Assembly (NCBI GenBank): GCA_016223045.1 | Contig: JACRPT010000043.1 | Coordinates: forward strand, 1-38,758 | Length of the DNA stretch: 38,758 bases | Direction of reading: 5' to 3' | DNA from: Candidatus Eiseniibacteriota bacterium | GTDB taxonomy: Bacteria; Eisenbacteria; RBG-16-71-46 | In this document: piece by piece, positions 16,331 through 24,632 of the stretch | How positions within the stretch are numbered: the first letter of the stretch is position 1 | Layout of the letters: each line of letters starts with the position of its first letter | Position numbers and translations under genes: made by a program | The notes under the pieces: generated by a model | The model's database searches: none | What the model saw: only the letters and a program-made list of their open reading frames with translations | What the model was told of the DNA's origin: nothing

Positions 16331-18265
16331 TCACCTGTCCGGCCGCGGGGTGGATCCCCCGCCGAGTCGCACCCGGCGCTGGTAGAGGTACGAGACCGCG
16401 AGCAGCGCCGCGCCCACCACGATGGCGATGAGGAAGCGCCAGAACACGTCCACGTTCTGCAGGTCGAAGAACACGAACTTGACCACGGTGAAGCCGAACA
16501 GCCCGAGCCCGAGCCAGCGCAGGAACGCCTCGTCCTGCCGCCAGCCGAGCGCGAGCAGCACGATGGCCTGGGCCACCCACGCCGCACTGGTCACCACCGG
16601 GGCGAGCATCCGCATCTCCTGCGCCGCGGGCAGGCCGGTGATGGAGGGCGGCCGCGCCCAGCGCCCGCCGGTCCCGTGGAGCGCGTGCGCGAGGTGCGAG
16701 GCCTCGACCGCCGACCACACCAGCACGAGCAGGTTCACCCCCGCGGTCCACAACCGCGCGACCGTACGCTCGGTGACCGAGAGCGCGGCGCGCCGGCGGC
16801 CGATCACCACAGCGGTCGCGACCAGCGCGGCGAGCGCGGCCAGGTTGCGGATGCCGCCGGGGTAGAGCACCGGCATCAGGTCGTTGCTCCAGCCGGTATC
16901 CGTCGCCAGCATCACGAAGACGCGCAGCGCGCCCAGGAACGCGACCCCGTAGCCGCAGGCGCGCAGCCAGCCGCGCCAGCGCAGGCCGATCCACACCAGC
17001 GCGAAGCCTTCCACGCACCACACCATCGGCGTGGACTCGGTCCCGACCGCGCGCTGCAGCGCGGCGGTGAGGAACACCACCGCGGCGCCGATGAGCGGGC
17101 GCCACAACTGCTCGTCCGCGCGCCGCGGCTCCACCCACACCGCGGCGAGCAGCCACGCCAGCGCCATCGCCGCGAGCAGCGCGCCGCCCGCGGCGGGCGT
17201 GACGTAGACGATGAACGGCCATGCCGCGGCGAGGAAGGCGAGCGGCGCGAGCGTCACCACCGCGACGTGCACCGCGCGCACGCGGCCCGGCTCGGCCGCG
17301 AGCCGCGGCAGCGCCGCCAGCCCGAGCCCGGCGTAGAGCGCGCAGAGCCCGGCCTGGACCCCCCAGCCCCAGCGCAGGTCGTGGTAGGAGAGCAGCCAGG
17401 TCGAGGTGGTGAGCAGCAGTGTCGCGAGATCGAGCGTGCCCCACGCCTCGCGCGCGGCGAGCGCGAACACCGCGGCATTGACCGCGGCGAGGTAGGCCAG
17501 CATCTGCAGCGGCGCGAGGCTGAAGCCCTGCATCGGCAGCCAGGTCGCGAGCAGCTGCGGCGCGAAGGCCCCGAGTACGCCGAGCGCCGCCACGGTCTGC
17601 GAGCGGTAGAAGAGCCCGGTCGCCACCGTGCCGAGCGAGACCAGCGCGAGCAACGCGAACGCCGCGCGCAGGTCGAGCGCGTGGAGCGTGAAGTGCCCGA
17701 GGTAGAACGCGAGGTACACCACGCCCAGGCCCACGCCGATCAGGGCGTGCCCGAACGCGGGCACGCTCTTCGTGAGCCGGTCGCCGCGCCACCCCAGCGC
17801 GAGCCCCAGCGCGACGCCCGCCACCACCAGCACGCCCGGGCCGAAGCGCCCGCTGGTGTAGCCCCACAGGATGAGGAAGAACACGCCGAGCAGCAGCAGC
17901 ACCGCGCCGACGTTCTGGAGCCACAGCCCGCCGATCACCTGCTCGATCGAGCGGCCCGCGGGTGTGGCCGTCGTGGCGGCCCTGGTCGCCGGCGCCGGCG
18001 CCCCGGGCGGCGTGGTTGCCGGCGCCGGAGCGGCCGCTGCCGGACGCTCGAACGGGATCGGCTGGGGCGGCGGCGCCGGGGCGGGCGCATCCGGCGCCGG
18101 CACCGCGACCAGCGCGGCGCCGCGCCCGGCGGCCTCGCGCTCGAGGCGCGCCAGGCGCTCCTCGAGGTGCCTGATCCGGCGGCGCTGTCCGAGCGCGGTG
18201 GCGAGCGCCCACCACGGCACGATGAGCGCCGCGAGCACGAGCAACCCGAGGGCGACGAAGGTCAC
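16331..18265 (-). CDS. DUF2339 polytopic membrane protein
   Basis: The 644-residue protein has an N-terminal membrane helix (TFVALGLLVLAALIVPWWAL), a short coiled coil (RHLEERLARLEREAAG), an Ala/Pro-rich linker of about 60 residues, then many membrane helices from VIGGLWLQNVGAVLLLLGVF onwards. This plan (helix, coiled coil, Pro-rich linker, long polytopic region) is that of the DUF2339 family, which has no established function. I chose the GTG at 18265 because GGAGG lies 4 nt upstream; another GTG at 18298 has no ribosome-binding site. The gene is coupled to the downstream alcohol dehydrogenase (4 nt between stop and ATG). A cell-envelope or transport role is possible but unsupported. Confidence 0.85.
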   Translation of the reverse strand: MTFVALGLLVLAALIVPWWALATALGQRRRIRHLEERLARLEREAAGRGAALVAVPAPDAPAPAPPPQPIPFERPAAAAPAPATTPPGAPAPATRAATTATPAGRSIEQVIGGLWLQNVGAVLLLLGVFFLILWGYTSGRFGPGVLVVAGVALGLALGWRGDRLTKSVPAFGHALIGVGLGVVYLAFYLGHFTLHALDLRAAFALLALVSLGTVATGLFYRSQTVAALGVLGAFAPQLLATWLPMQGFSLAPLQMLAYLAAVNAAVFALAAREAWGTLDLATLLLTTSTWLLSYHDLRWGWGVQAGLCALYAGLGLAALPRLAAEPGRVRAVHVAVVTLAPLAFLAAAWPFIVYVTPAAGGALLAAMALAWLLAAVWVEPRRADEQLWRPLIGAAVVFLTAALQRAVGTESTPMVWCVEGFALVWIGLRWRGWLRACGYGVAFLGALRVFVMLATDTGWSNDLMPVLYPGGIRNLAALAALVATAVVIGRRRAALSVTERTVARLWTAGVNLLVLVWSAVEASHLAHALHGTGGRWARPPSITGLPAAQEMRMLAPVVTSAAWVAQAIVLLALGWRQDEAFLRWLGLGLFGFTVVKFVFFDLQNVDVFWRFLIAIVVGAALLAVSYLYQRRVRLGGGSTPRPDR

Positions 18266-18386
18266 GCGGCCTCCGTCGGGGTGCGACGCGCGCGCCACGG
18301 CAAGTCGAGCGCGGCGATGATAGGCGGGGCCGCGGCGCGGGAATCCCCGCGGCCCTCAACGCGGGTGGCGAGATCCCGGCGTCCCG

Positions 18387-18854
18387 TCATGCCGGCTCGA
18401 GTGGCAGCACGACCTCGGTCTGCCACTTCGTGGAGTCTTTCACTTCGCCGGGGTCGGTCCAGTAGACCTGCCACGCCGGCCCGGCGGCCTTGCGGCCCGC
18501 GCTCCTGGTCCAGGCCTCGAGCGCCGCGCGTGCTTCGGGCAGGCCGTCGTACGGGCCGACGTGGGTCGTCACCACCACCTCGCCGCCCGGCAGCTCGCCG
18601 GTGTGGATGCGCCCGCCCGGCGGCAGCGCGTTCTCCACCGGCACGCCGCCCTCGAGGTCCACGGCGCCGTCGTGCGCCCCGTGGAAGCGCGTGAACGGCG
18701 GCCCCACGATCCGCCCGCCCTTCTGCTGGACGTAGCCCCACGCCTCGCTGAGGAACTCGGCGATCTTCCCGGGGATCGCGTGGGCCGCGGCGGGACCGCG
18801 GATGCTCATGACGGGTTGAGGCTTCAGCACCTTCAACGTGCATGTGTAGGCCAC
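18387..18854 (-). CDS. GyrI-like small-molecule-binding domain protein
   Basis: The protein of 155 residues has the GyrI-like/AraC effector-binding (SHS2) fold: TCTLKVLKPQPVMSIRG as the opening strand, then AAHAIPGKIAEFLSEAWGYV, a central GPPFTRFHG and LPGGEVVVTTHVGPYDGLPE, ending LEAWTRSAGRKAAG with PAWQVYWTDPGEV. Stand-alone members bind hydrophobic ligands or act as gyrase or antibiotic modulators; here only the fold is supported. I chose the GTG at 18854 because GAGGTGA sits 5 nt upstream and the first beta strand would be lost with the ATG at 18812. It is on the same strand as the DUF2339 gene with 121 nt between them. Confidence 0.8.
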   Translation of the reverse strand: MAYTCTLKVLKPQPVMSIRGPAAAHAIPGKIAEFLSEAWGYVQQKGGRIVGPPFTRFHGAHDGAVDLEGGVPVENALPPGGRIHTGELPGGEVVVTTHVGPYDGLPEARAALEAWTRSAGRKAAGPAWQVYWTDPGEVKDSTKWQTEVVLPLEPA

Positions 18855-18983
18855 GAAGGTCACCTCGTCGGGGGAAGGTGGCGCGACTGTTTCGTTCTTC
18901 TCGCGGCCGTCAACGCACCGCTTCTGCCGCGCGCGCAACGCGTGCGTCGGCGGCAAGCGGCGGTTTGGCGTCCCTCTCTCGCC

Positions 18984-19406
18984 TCATCGCTTCGCACGCG
19001 TCTGCTCTCGTCCCATGCTCGCAAACTCGACCAGCGGCACGGGGTTCTTCTGGTCATCAAATGCGAGGTGTCTTCTCTCCTCCGGCACTGCATCCAGGTC
19101 AACCAGGCCGAGCACAACAAACTGAATGTCGCGCGCGAACCCCATGCCGAACACAGCGGATTCCTCGAAGATGCTGTGCTCCAGCACAACGACCGGGCAT
19201 TGTTCGCAGAAGTGTCCGCCATCGTTGCCTACGACGAATGGCTGGATGTCCCCGCGTTGTCGCACAGCCATCACGTACGTGTGCCTCTCACGTTCCAGCC
19301 TCTTCCTGCACTCGGGACATGTCGAGCAGCCGCCCGCTTCCGTGGACCAGTACATCCTTCTTGGAGTTGATGCCGAGAATCTCTTCAAGATCAATCCTCC
19401 GCCCAA
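18984..19406 (-). pseudogene. Zinc-ribbon conserved hypothetical, probably frameshifted
   Basis: The open frame from 19320 leftwards encodes CPECRKRLERERHTYVMAVR, then FVVGNDGGHFCEQCPVVVLE and VVLGLVDLDAVPEERRHL, ending at 18984. Paired CxxC motifs (CPEC and CEQC) suggest a metal-binding ribbon. Upstream in that frame the sequence is low-complexity, whereas another frame (19395 to about 19316) reads IDLEEILGINSKKDVLVHGS then GRLLDMS, which has the look of the true N-terminus and runs straight into the CPEC part. The switch is near 19315-19323, within GACATGTCCC, and needs one extra or two missing bases. The N-terminal frame also lacks a clear start codon. It lies 54 nt downstream of the PLD-SNF2 helicase gene. 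If there is no shift, it is a 140-residue protein with a TTG start. Confidence 0.5.
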
Positions 19407-19460
19407 CGCATCGCCAATGAGCAGCGGGTACCGGATGTGACCGGCTGCCCCATCGGCTTG

Positions 19461-22400
19461 CTAGCCGGCACCCTCCGCGTTCTCTCGCTCGATCGCCATC
19501 CAGGTGATCAGATGGATCTCCTCCGTCTCGATGGGCGGCAGGGGCTCGGGTGTGTGAAACGGCTCGGCCCCGATGCGCTCGACCTCCTCGACAAGGTGAC
19601 GGGCTCTTTCGGCGCTCGTCTGGAACTCTTGCTCCCAGGCCAGGCGCAACAGGTTCTCTTCGCGGCGGGGCCAGGGGGACTCGACCGCGTCGAGGCAGCG
19701 GTGCAGCCGTTCCTGCTCGACGTCCGCGGCCGGGTTCTCGCGCAGGAACGCGGCGACATCGCGGTTGAGCTTCCTGATCCTGGGTTGCAGGTTAGCGGGG
19801 TCGGTCTCGAAGGTCCACGCGTCGAAGATGCTCTGGCGCGCCTTGACCCAGGACTCGTAGGCCGCCAGCGCCATCTCCGCGCTCAGGACCCACGGCGTCT
19901 CCTCGGTGCACTCGAGCAGGCGCAGGCACGTTCCCAGCTCGCTGACGATCTCGCCCGCGGACTCACGCGGCACGAACCGAAGATAGATCCGCGCCGGCGG
20001 TTCGTCGTCCCTATCGCGTCGCGTCGCCGGACCCACCGTCGCACAGAAGAGGTGGCCCGCCCGCTCCCCCTTGCGCATCCCGGAGCCCGACCGCCAGGGC
20101 AGGTCGCGGATCGCGTCGCCGTACCTTGCCAGCGCGCGCCGCAGCTCCTGCCGGTACTCTTCGCCCGTCTGTGCGGCTCCCTCGGTGCCGCCGGCCTCGT
20201 AGATGGACGCGTCCTGGCGATGGAGCTTCTCGATCTCCTCGCGCGTCTCGGCGAACGACTGCTCGCCCGTGGCGCCCCGCTCGATGGGCGCCTCCTCGAC
20301 GCCCACGGATGCCGCAGCCTGCGCGAGCTTGCGGCGCACGCGCCCCTCCAGGTTCAAGAGCGCGTCGAGCTGTGCGTCCGGGAAGAAGGTGCGCAGGAAC
20401 ACCTTGAGGTGCGGGCTGCCGATCCGGTCCACGCGGCCGTGGCGCTGCACCAGACGCATCGGGTTCCAGGGCAGGTCGTAGTTCACGACGTTGCGGCATT
20501 GCTGCAAGTTCATCCCTTCGGCCAGCACGTCGGTGCAGAGCAGCAGATCGAACCGGTCCTCGCTGTCGGGGGGGAGCGCGCCGGTGGAGACTGGCGCGAA
20601 GCCGTGCAGCGCCTTCTCCCGCGCGATCCCGCCGCGCACCTCGGCCCCGCTCACCGACGCGACGCGACCGCGGTACGCCGCAAGGCGCGGGTCGGCCGCG
20701 ATCCTCTGGCGCAGGCGCTCTTCGACCCAGTCGATCGTGTCCTCGTAGTGGGAGAAGACGAGTACCTTGCGCTTCTGGCGCGCGTCGTCCTCGTCGAGCG
20801 CCTCCCCGGCCGCCTGCTTCGCGATCGCGGCCAGCTCCTCGACGAGCGCCGCGAGCTTCGGGTCGCCGTCCGGGCGGACCTTGGCCGCTTCGGTCGCCAT
20901 CTCCTGCAGGAGCGCCAGGTCCGACCGCACATCTGCCCCAAGCCGCGCCAGGTCGTACGCCGCCGCAGCCTCGGCGTGCTCGCTCGCTTCGAGGATCTCC
21001 TCGATCTCTCCCTCGTCCTCGGCGGCCGACAGCTCCCGGAAGAACTCCTTGCGCACGACGTACCCGCGCGCGAGCGCCTCGAGGAAGGACTCGTGCTCGC
21101 GGATCATCCTGCCCACGGTGCGCCGGAAGGCCTCGGCCGACGACTCGAAGCGCTTGAGCAGCGCGGATCGCAAGAGCCCGACGAGCGCCGTGTCCTCGCC
21201 CGCATCGCCCCCGCCGTCCGGGTAGCGCTCGGGCTGGTAGCGAGCCATGCGCAGCAACGGATGCCCGTTCTCGGGCATCAGGATCTCCTCGAGCCTCGCG
21301 AAGAAGCCGGGGAGCGCCGCGTCGAGGTCGTAGCCGATCGAGGAAGCGACGGGCTTCGGGAAGCGGATGGGGACCATGCGCCCGTCCGGTCCGCGGATCA
21401 TGTCGTTCGCGTAGTGCTTCTGGATGAAGCGCCGCGTGCGCTTGACCGTGGTCGCGTCGATGATCGGGTAGAGCAGGTCCGGGCTCAGGTTGAACGGGTC
21501 GGCGCGCATGGCGTGCTCGAAGCGCTCGCGGATCGAGAGCACGCCGCGCTCGGCGAGCCAGGCGTCCTGCTTCATGAAGAAACGCAGCAGGTGGTAGAGA
21601 TCCCACAGCGAGTTGTTGACGGGGGTTGCTGTCAGCATCAGGAGGTCGCGTCGCTTGCCGGCGAGCAGCCGGCGCAGGATCGCGGCGCGTTTGGCGGTGT
21701 CGGGGTTGCGGTAGTTGTGCGCCTCGTCCACCACCACGAGCGCGTAGTCGTCGAGCGGGTTCTTGAGGTGCTGCTTCTCGCCGCCGAGCTGCGCGTCGTT
21801 CGCCAGCTCCTCGTAGGAGCGGGACTCGACGAGGAGCTGGTGGTCGTTCAGGAACCGCTCCCAGGTGGTGTCGCGCAGGCTGGCCGGGCAGACGAGCAGC
21901 ACGCGCTGGCGCCGCTCGCGGTAGTCGCGGATGATCTCGCCGGCCGTGAAGGTCTTCCCGAGTCCCACGCCGTCGGCAACCATGACGCCGCCGTACCTGG
22001 CGAGGATCTTCCGCGCCCGCCACACGCCGTGCTTCTGGAACGTCGTGATCGGGATCCGGCCCGTCTCCTTCTCCTCCTCCTCCAGCTCGGCGTGGTAGAG
22101 GTGCCAGAGGACCTTGAGGTAGACGAGATAAGGGGGCACCTCGGCGTAGAGCTCCGCGTAGATCGCCGCGAGATCGAAGGGGGTGGCGTCCCGCCAGAGC
22201 GACTCGAACCACTCCTCGACGCGCGCGACCAGCGGGTCCTCGTGGTGGCCGAGCACTAGCTCGAGGTTGGTCCGGAGACCGGCGCGCGTGAGGTTTGCGG
22301 ACCCCGCGAGGATGCCCCGCTCGGCGCCGCGGAAGAGGAAGGCCTTGGCATGCAGGAAATGCCTCTCGTAGCGGCGCACCTCGATCCGCCCCGAGCGCAG

Positions 22401-22808
22401 GAACTCGAGGAGGTTGCGGATTGCGCGGTCCTCCTCCAGGTCGAAGGGCAAGAGGTCGCGGTCGCGCTTGAGCCCGCGCTCGAGCTGCGCGAGCTCCTGG
22501 CACACGCGCCGGCGCGTGAACTCGGGCTCCGTCGGATCGTACGGCGTGCGCCGCGGCAGGAGCGCCTCGGGGGTTGGATCCGCGCCGAGCAGGAGGCGGA
22601 TGCGCGGGACGTGCTTCGCCTCGCTCGCGATCAGCTCCAGCCCCTGCGGGTTGAAGTAGCAGCTCGCCACGCACAGCTCGGCGGGCGTGCGGGCCTGCTG
22701 CCGCAGCGCAGCGAGGTGCGTCGTGATCGCGCGGGCGAGCGTATTCCCGTCACGGTTGTCCACGAAGACGGGCCTCACGGTCTCCGTGCTGCGCGGCCGG
22801 TCGCTCAT
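19461..22808 (-). CDS. PLD-like nuclease fused to SNF2 helicase, defence-associated
   Basis: The 1115-residue protein joins a phospholipase-D-type domain to a SNF2/HepA helicase. The PLD part has HAKAFLF at about 153-159 and GSANLTRAGLRTN from 169, the HxK...GSxN pattern of single-copy PLD nucleases, which dimerise. The helicase has VADGVGLGKT (277-286, Walker A), VVDEAHN (359-365), LTATPVNN (393-400) and QRHGRVDRIGS (788-798, motif VI). In DISARM these functions are split between DrmC (PLD) and DrmD (SNF2). The ATG overlaps the stop of the AlbA_2 gene (ATGA), and this is the last gene of the coupled operon. A role in recognising, translocating along or cutting invading DNA is inferred. Its first 60 residues are duplicated as a fragment at 25774-26037. 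Confidence 0.85.
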   Translation of the reverse strand: MSDRPRSTETVRPVFVDNRDGNTLARAITTHLAALRQQARTPAELCVASCYFNPQGLELIASEAKHVPRIRLLLGADPTPEALLPRRTPYDPTEPEFTRRRVCQELAQLERGLKRDRDLLPFDLEEDRAIRNLLEFLRSGRIEVRRYERHFLHAKAFLFRGAERGILAGSANLTRAGLRTNLELVLGHHEDPLVARVEEWFESLWRDATPFDLAAIYAELYAEVPPYLVYLKVLWHLYHAELEEEEKETGRIPITTFQKHGVWRARKILARYGGVMVADGVGLGKTFTAGEIIRDYRERRQRVLLVCPASLRDTTWERFLNDHQLLVESRSYEELANDAQLGGEKQHLKNPLDDYALVVVDEAHNYRNPDTAKRAAILRRLLAGKRRDLLMLTATPVNNSLWDLYHLLRFFMKQDAWLAERGVLSIRERFEHAMRADPFNLSPDLLYPIIDATTVKRTRRFIQKHYANDMIRGPDGRMVPIRFPKPVASSIGYDLDAALPGFFARLEEILMPENGHPLLRMARYQPERYPDGGGDAGEDTALVGLLRSALLKRFESSAEAFRRTVGRMIREHESFLEALARGYVVRKEFFRELSAAEDEGEIEEILEASEHAEAAAAYDLARLGADVRSDLALLQEMATEAAKVRPDGDPKLAALVEELAAIAKQAAGEALDEDDARQKRKVLVFSHYEDTIDWVEERLRQRIAADPRLAAYRGRVASVSGAEVRGGIAREKALHGFAPVSTGALPPDSEDRFDLLLCTDVLAEGMNLQQCRNVVNYDLPWNPMRLVQRHGRVDRIGSPHLKVFLRTFFPDAQLDALLNLEGRVRRKLAQAAASVGVEEAPIERGATGEQSFAETREEIEKLHRQDASIYEAGGTEGAAQTGEEYRQELRRALARYGDAIRDLPWRSGSGMRKGERAGHLFCATVGPATRRDRDDEPPARIYLRFVPRESAGEIVSELGTCLRLLECTEETPWVLSAEMALAAYESWVKARQSIFDAWTFETDPANLQPRIRKLNRDVAAFLRENPAADVEQERLHRCLDAVESPWPRREENLLRLAWEQEFQTSAERARHLVEEVERIGAEPFHTPEPLPPIETEEIHLITWMAIERENAEGAG

Positions 22809-24568
22809 TCGGTGCCCTCGGCGATCCTTGGCCCCGGCAAGTACCGCGCAGCCCGACGCTCGCCCTCCATGTGCAGGTAGCCTTCCTGGACCAGGCGGCG
22901 CAACTCCCGCAGCGCAGCATCGCGCTCGAGGTCGAAGAGCTCTCGGTAGTCCGCGTTCTTCAGGAACCGGTGATCGACCAGGTAGGCCCGGAGGCCTGGC
23001 AGCCGCTCCGCGACCCAGGGCGGACTGCCGCCGGTATGCGTGGTTTGGATCGCATTCTTCGCATTCGCATTCCGCGCATAAGCCTCAGCCCTCTGTTCGA
23101 CAACCTCACGCACCACGCGATAGGCCGCACCGCGCCCGGGTGCCTCCGGCGGGAGAACGATTCCGAACGTCAGCATGCCTTGGATCTGCCGGTAGGCCTC
23201 GTCCCGGTCCACGCCGTTCAGGCGCCGATAGTCCTCGTTCGTGAAACCGTCGGGATGGGCGAGGAGCACGCGCCGCTGCGCGAGCGACAAGGGCAGACGG
23301 CGAACCATGGCCTGCCACTCAGCGCTCACGCCCGCGAAGATCGGCTCGTTTAGCAGCGTCACCGTGAGGGTGGCCGCCTCCATCGCAAACTCGGGCGCGT
23401 TCAGATAGGACGCCTCCATCTCCTCGAACATTCGAAGGATACCTTCGCCCTCCTCCCGCATGAGGCCCGCCTCGACCAGCACGCGAACGACCAGTGGATT
23501 GCGGCTTGAGTGCACCGGCGTCCGGCTCCGCAGCAGGTCGAGCGTGACCGGCGGGACGAGGTCGCCCGGGCTCTTCACCTCCATCCGGTCCTCGAAGAAC
23601 CACACCTCGATCTCCCGCGCCTGGTCCTCGTAGTCACGGTGAGCGAAGGCGTTGACGATCGCTTCCTGCCAGGCGAATTCCGGGTACTCCGGCATCTCGC
23701 GGAAGAAGAGGTCGTGGAGCTTCTCGGAGCGGCGGACGTAGTCCCTGCCTTGCCGATACGCCTCCGGGAGCGCAGAGGCGATCGGCGGATCGATTCGCGC
23801 GAGCTGCGTGACATTGCGCTCTGCGCCATGCCGTCGCTCTCTCCCGGCCACCCGGAAGAAGCGGATGCCGGCACGAGGATGCCACCGGAGGACCGGCGAC
23901 TTGCCGAAGAGAAGGAGCGCCGCGTTCGTGACCGCTGGCGTGCCCGCTTGCGGGAGGATCAGCCCGAACCGGGCGAGCAGCTCCTCGGCGCCCCGGCCGC
24001 GGAAGACCGTGCCGCTCAGAAAGCGGACCGCGAGATCCAGGTCCAGATCCTCGATCGTCGCCTCGGTGCGGATCCGCTGCTCGAATCCGACGCGGCGGTA
24101 GGCCACCTTGCGCGCGTTGATGACCTCCTGCGGCTCGCGCACGACGTGATCGCCCACGCGATAGGGGAAGCCGTTCGCCTCGACCATCACGGCTTCGGGC
24201 GCGATCGGCACCTGCACGATGAGGATCTCGCTGCCGTCGAGGTTCATGCGCTGCGTTCGGCAGCGGACCGCGGGGCGCAGCCGGCGTTCCGGCACGGCGA
24301 GGAGGTCGGCGACAGCCTCGGCCGGATACCTGTGACCCGAGGGCGTGCCGTCGTCCTCGACGCCGAGGAGCAGGGTTCCCCCGTCGGCGTTGGCGAACGC
24401 TGCCACGTGCTCGGCCACTATGTCGCGCACCTGCCGCCGGTCGAGGACGCGCCGTGAGTCCCCCGACAGCTCCCACAGCGACTTGAACTCGAGGAACTGG
24501 CCCTCCTCCCGTTCGAGCAGCGCGCGCAGCTCGGGCTCGCTGAAGAGGGTGTGGTCCGCGGTCGCCAT
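22805..24568 (-). CDS. Schlafen AlbA_2 domain / RecG C-terminal-like protein
   Basis: The 587-residue protein opens with FLEFKSLWELSG (about 26-37) and AFANADGGTLLLGVEDDGTP, the AlbA_2 (Schlafen) nucleic-acid-binding domain. The middle contains FAWQEAIVNAFAHRDYEDQA with EVKSPGDLVPP, the ATPase-like RecG C-terminal domain usual in this family. Two helical segments at the C-terminus (FTNEDYRRLNGVDRDEAYRQ and HRFLKNADYRELFDLERDAA) look like winged helices. Such proteins are described as transcription regulators, but AlbA_2 proteins are also enriched in defence islands and may act as RNases. The ATG at 24568 follows the DUF4411 stump by a single base, with GGAGGAG upstream; its stop overlaps the PLD-SNF2 start. 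It is one of the operon's least predictable parts. Confidence 0.85.
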   Translation of the reverse strand: MATADHTLFSEPELRALLEREEGQFLEFKSLWELSGDSRRVLDRRQVRDIVAEHVAAFANADGGTLLLGVEDDGTPSGHRYPAEAVADLLAVPERRLRPAVRCRTQRMNLDGSEILIVQVPIAPEAVMVEANGFPYRVGDHVVREPQEVINARKVAYRRVGFEQRIRTEATIEDLDLDLAVRFLSGTVFRGRGAEELLARFGLILPQAGTPAVTNAALLLFGKSPVLRWHPRAGIRFFRVAGRERRHGAERNVTQLARIDPPIASALPEAYRQGRDYVRRSEKLHDLFFREMPEYPEFAWQEAIVNAFAHRDYEDQAREIEVWFFEDRMEVKSPGDLVPPVTLDLLRSRTPVHSSRNPLVVRVLVEAGLMREEGEGILRMFEEMEASYLNAPEFAMEAATLTVTLLNEPIFAGVSAEWQAMVRRLPLSLAQRRVLLAHPDGFTNEDYRRLNGVDRDEAYRQIQGMLTFGIVLPPEAPGRGAAYRVVREVVEQRAEAYARNANAKNAIQTTHTGGSPPWVAERLPGLRAYLVDHRFLKNADYRELFDLERDAALRELRRLVQEGYLHMEGERRAARYLPGPRIAEGTE

Positions 24569-24569
24569 G

Positions 24570-24632
24570 TCAGCCGCTCCTCCGTTTCCGCGCTGGTCGC
24601 AGAGAGGCTTTCCTGTCGAGCAGGTACGCCAT
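24570..24632 (-). pseudogene. 20-codon stump of a DUF4411 (PIN-like) toxin gene
   Basis: The ATG at 24632 overlaps the stop codon of the ImmA gene (TGATG) and reads MAYLLDRKASLRPARKRRSG before a TGA at 24572-24570. Only MAYLLD matches the start of DUF4411 PIN-like proteins, which open with YLLDANVFI after the Met; the catalytic Asp and everything after are lost. HTH-ImmA proteins are commonly paired with a downstream DUF4411 gene, so the position fits. The remaining sequence does not look like any conserved protein. The case rests on six residues plus gene order, so it is suggestive only. Translation through this stump may couple ImmA to the AlbA_2 gene, which begins one base later. Confidence 0.5.

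Noticed and set aside
19437-22259. A 940-codon open frame on the plus strand opposite the PLD-SNF2 helicase
   Set aside because: It is the antisense shadow of a strongly supported gene; its translation is rich in R, G, L and H with no domain signature, as GC-rich codon usage produces. Similar long antisense frames over the methyltransferase (31578-34409) and DUF2339 gene (16013-18694) were dropped for the same reason.
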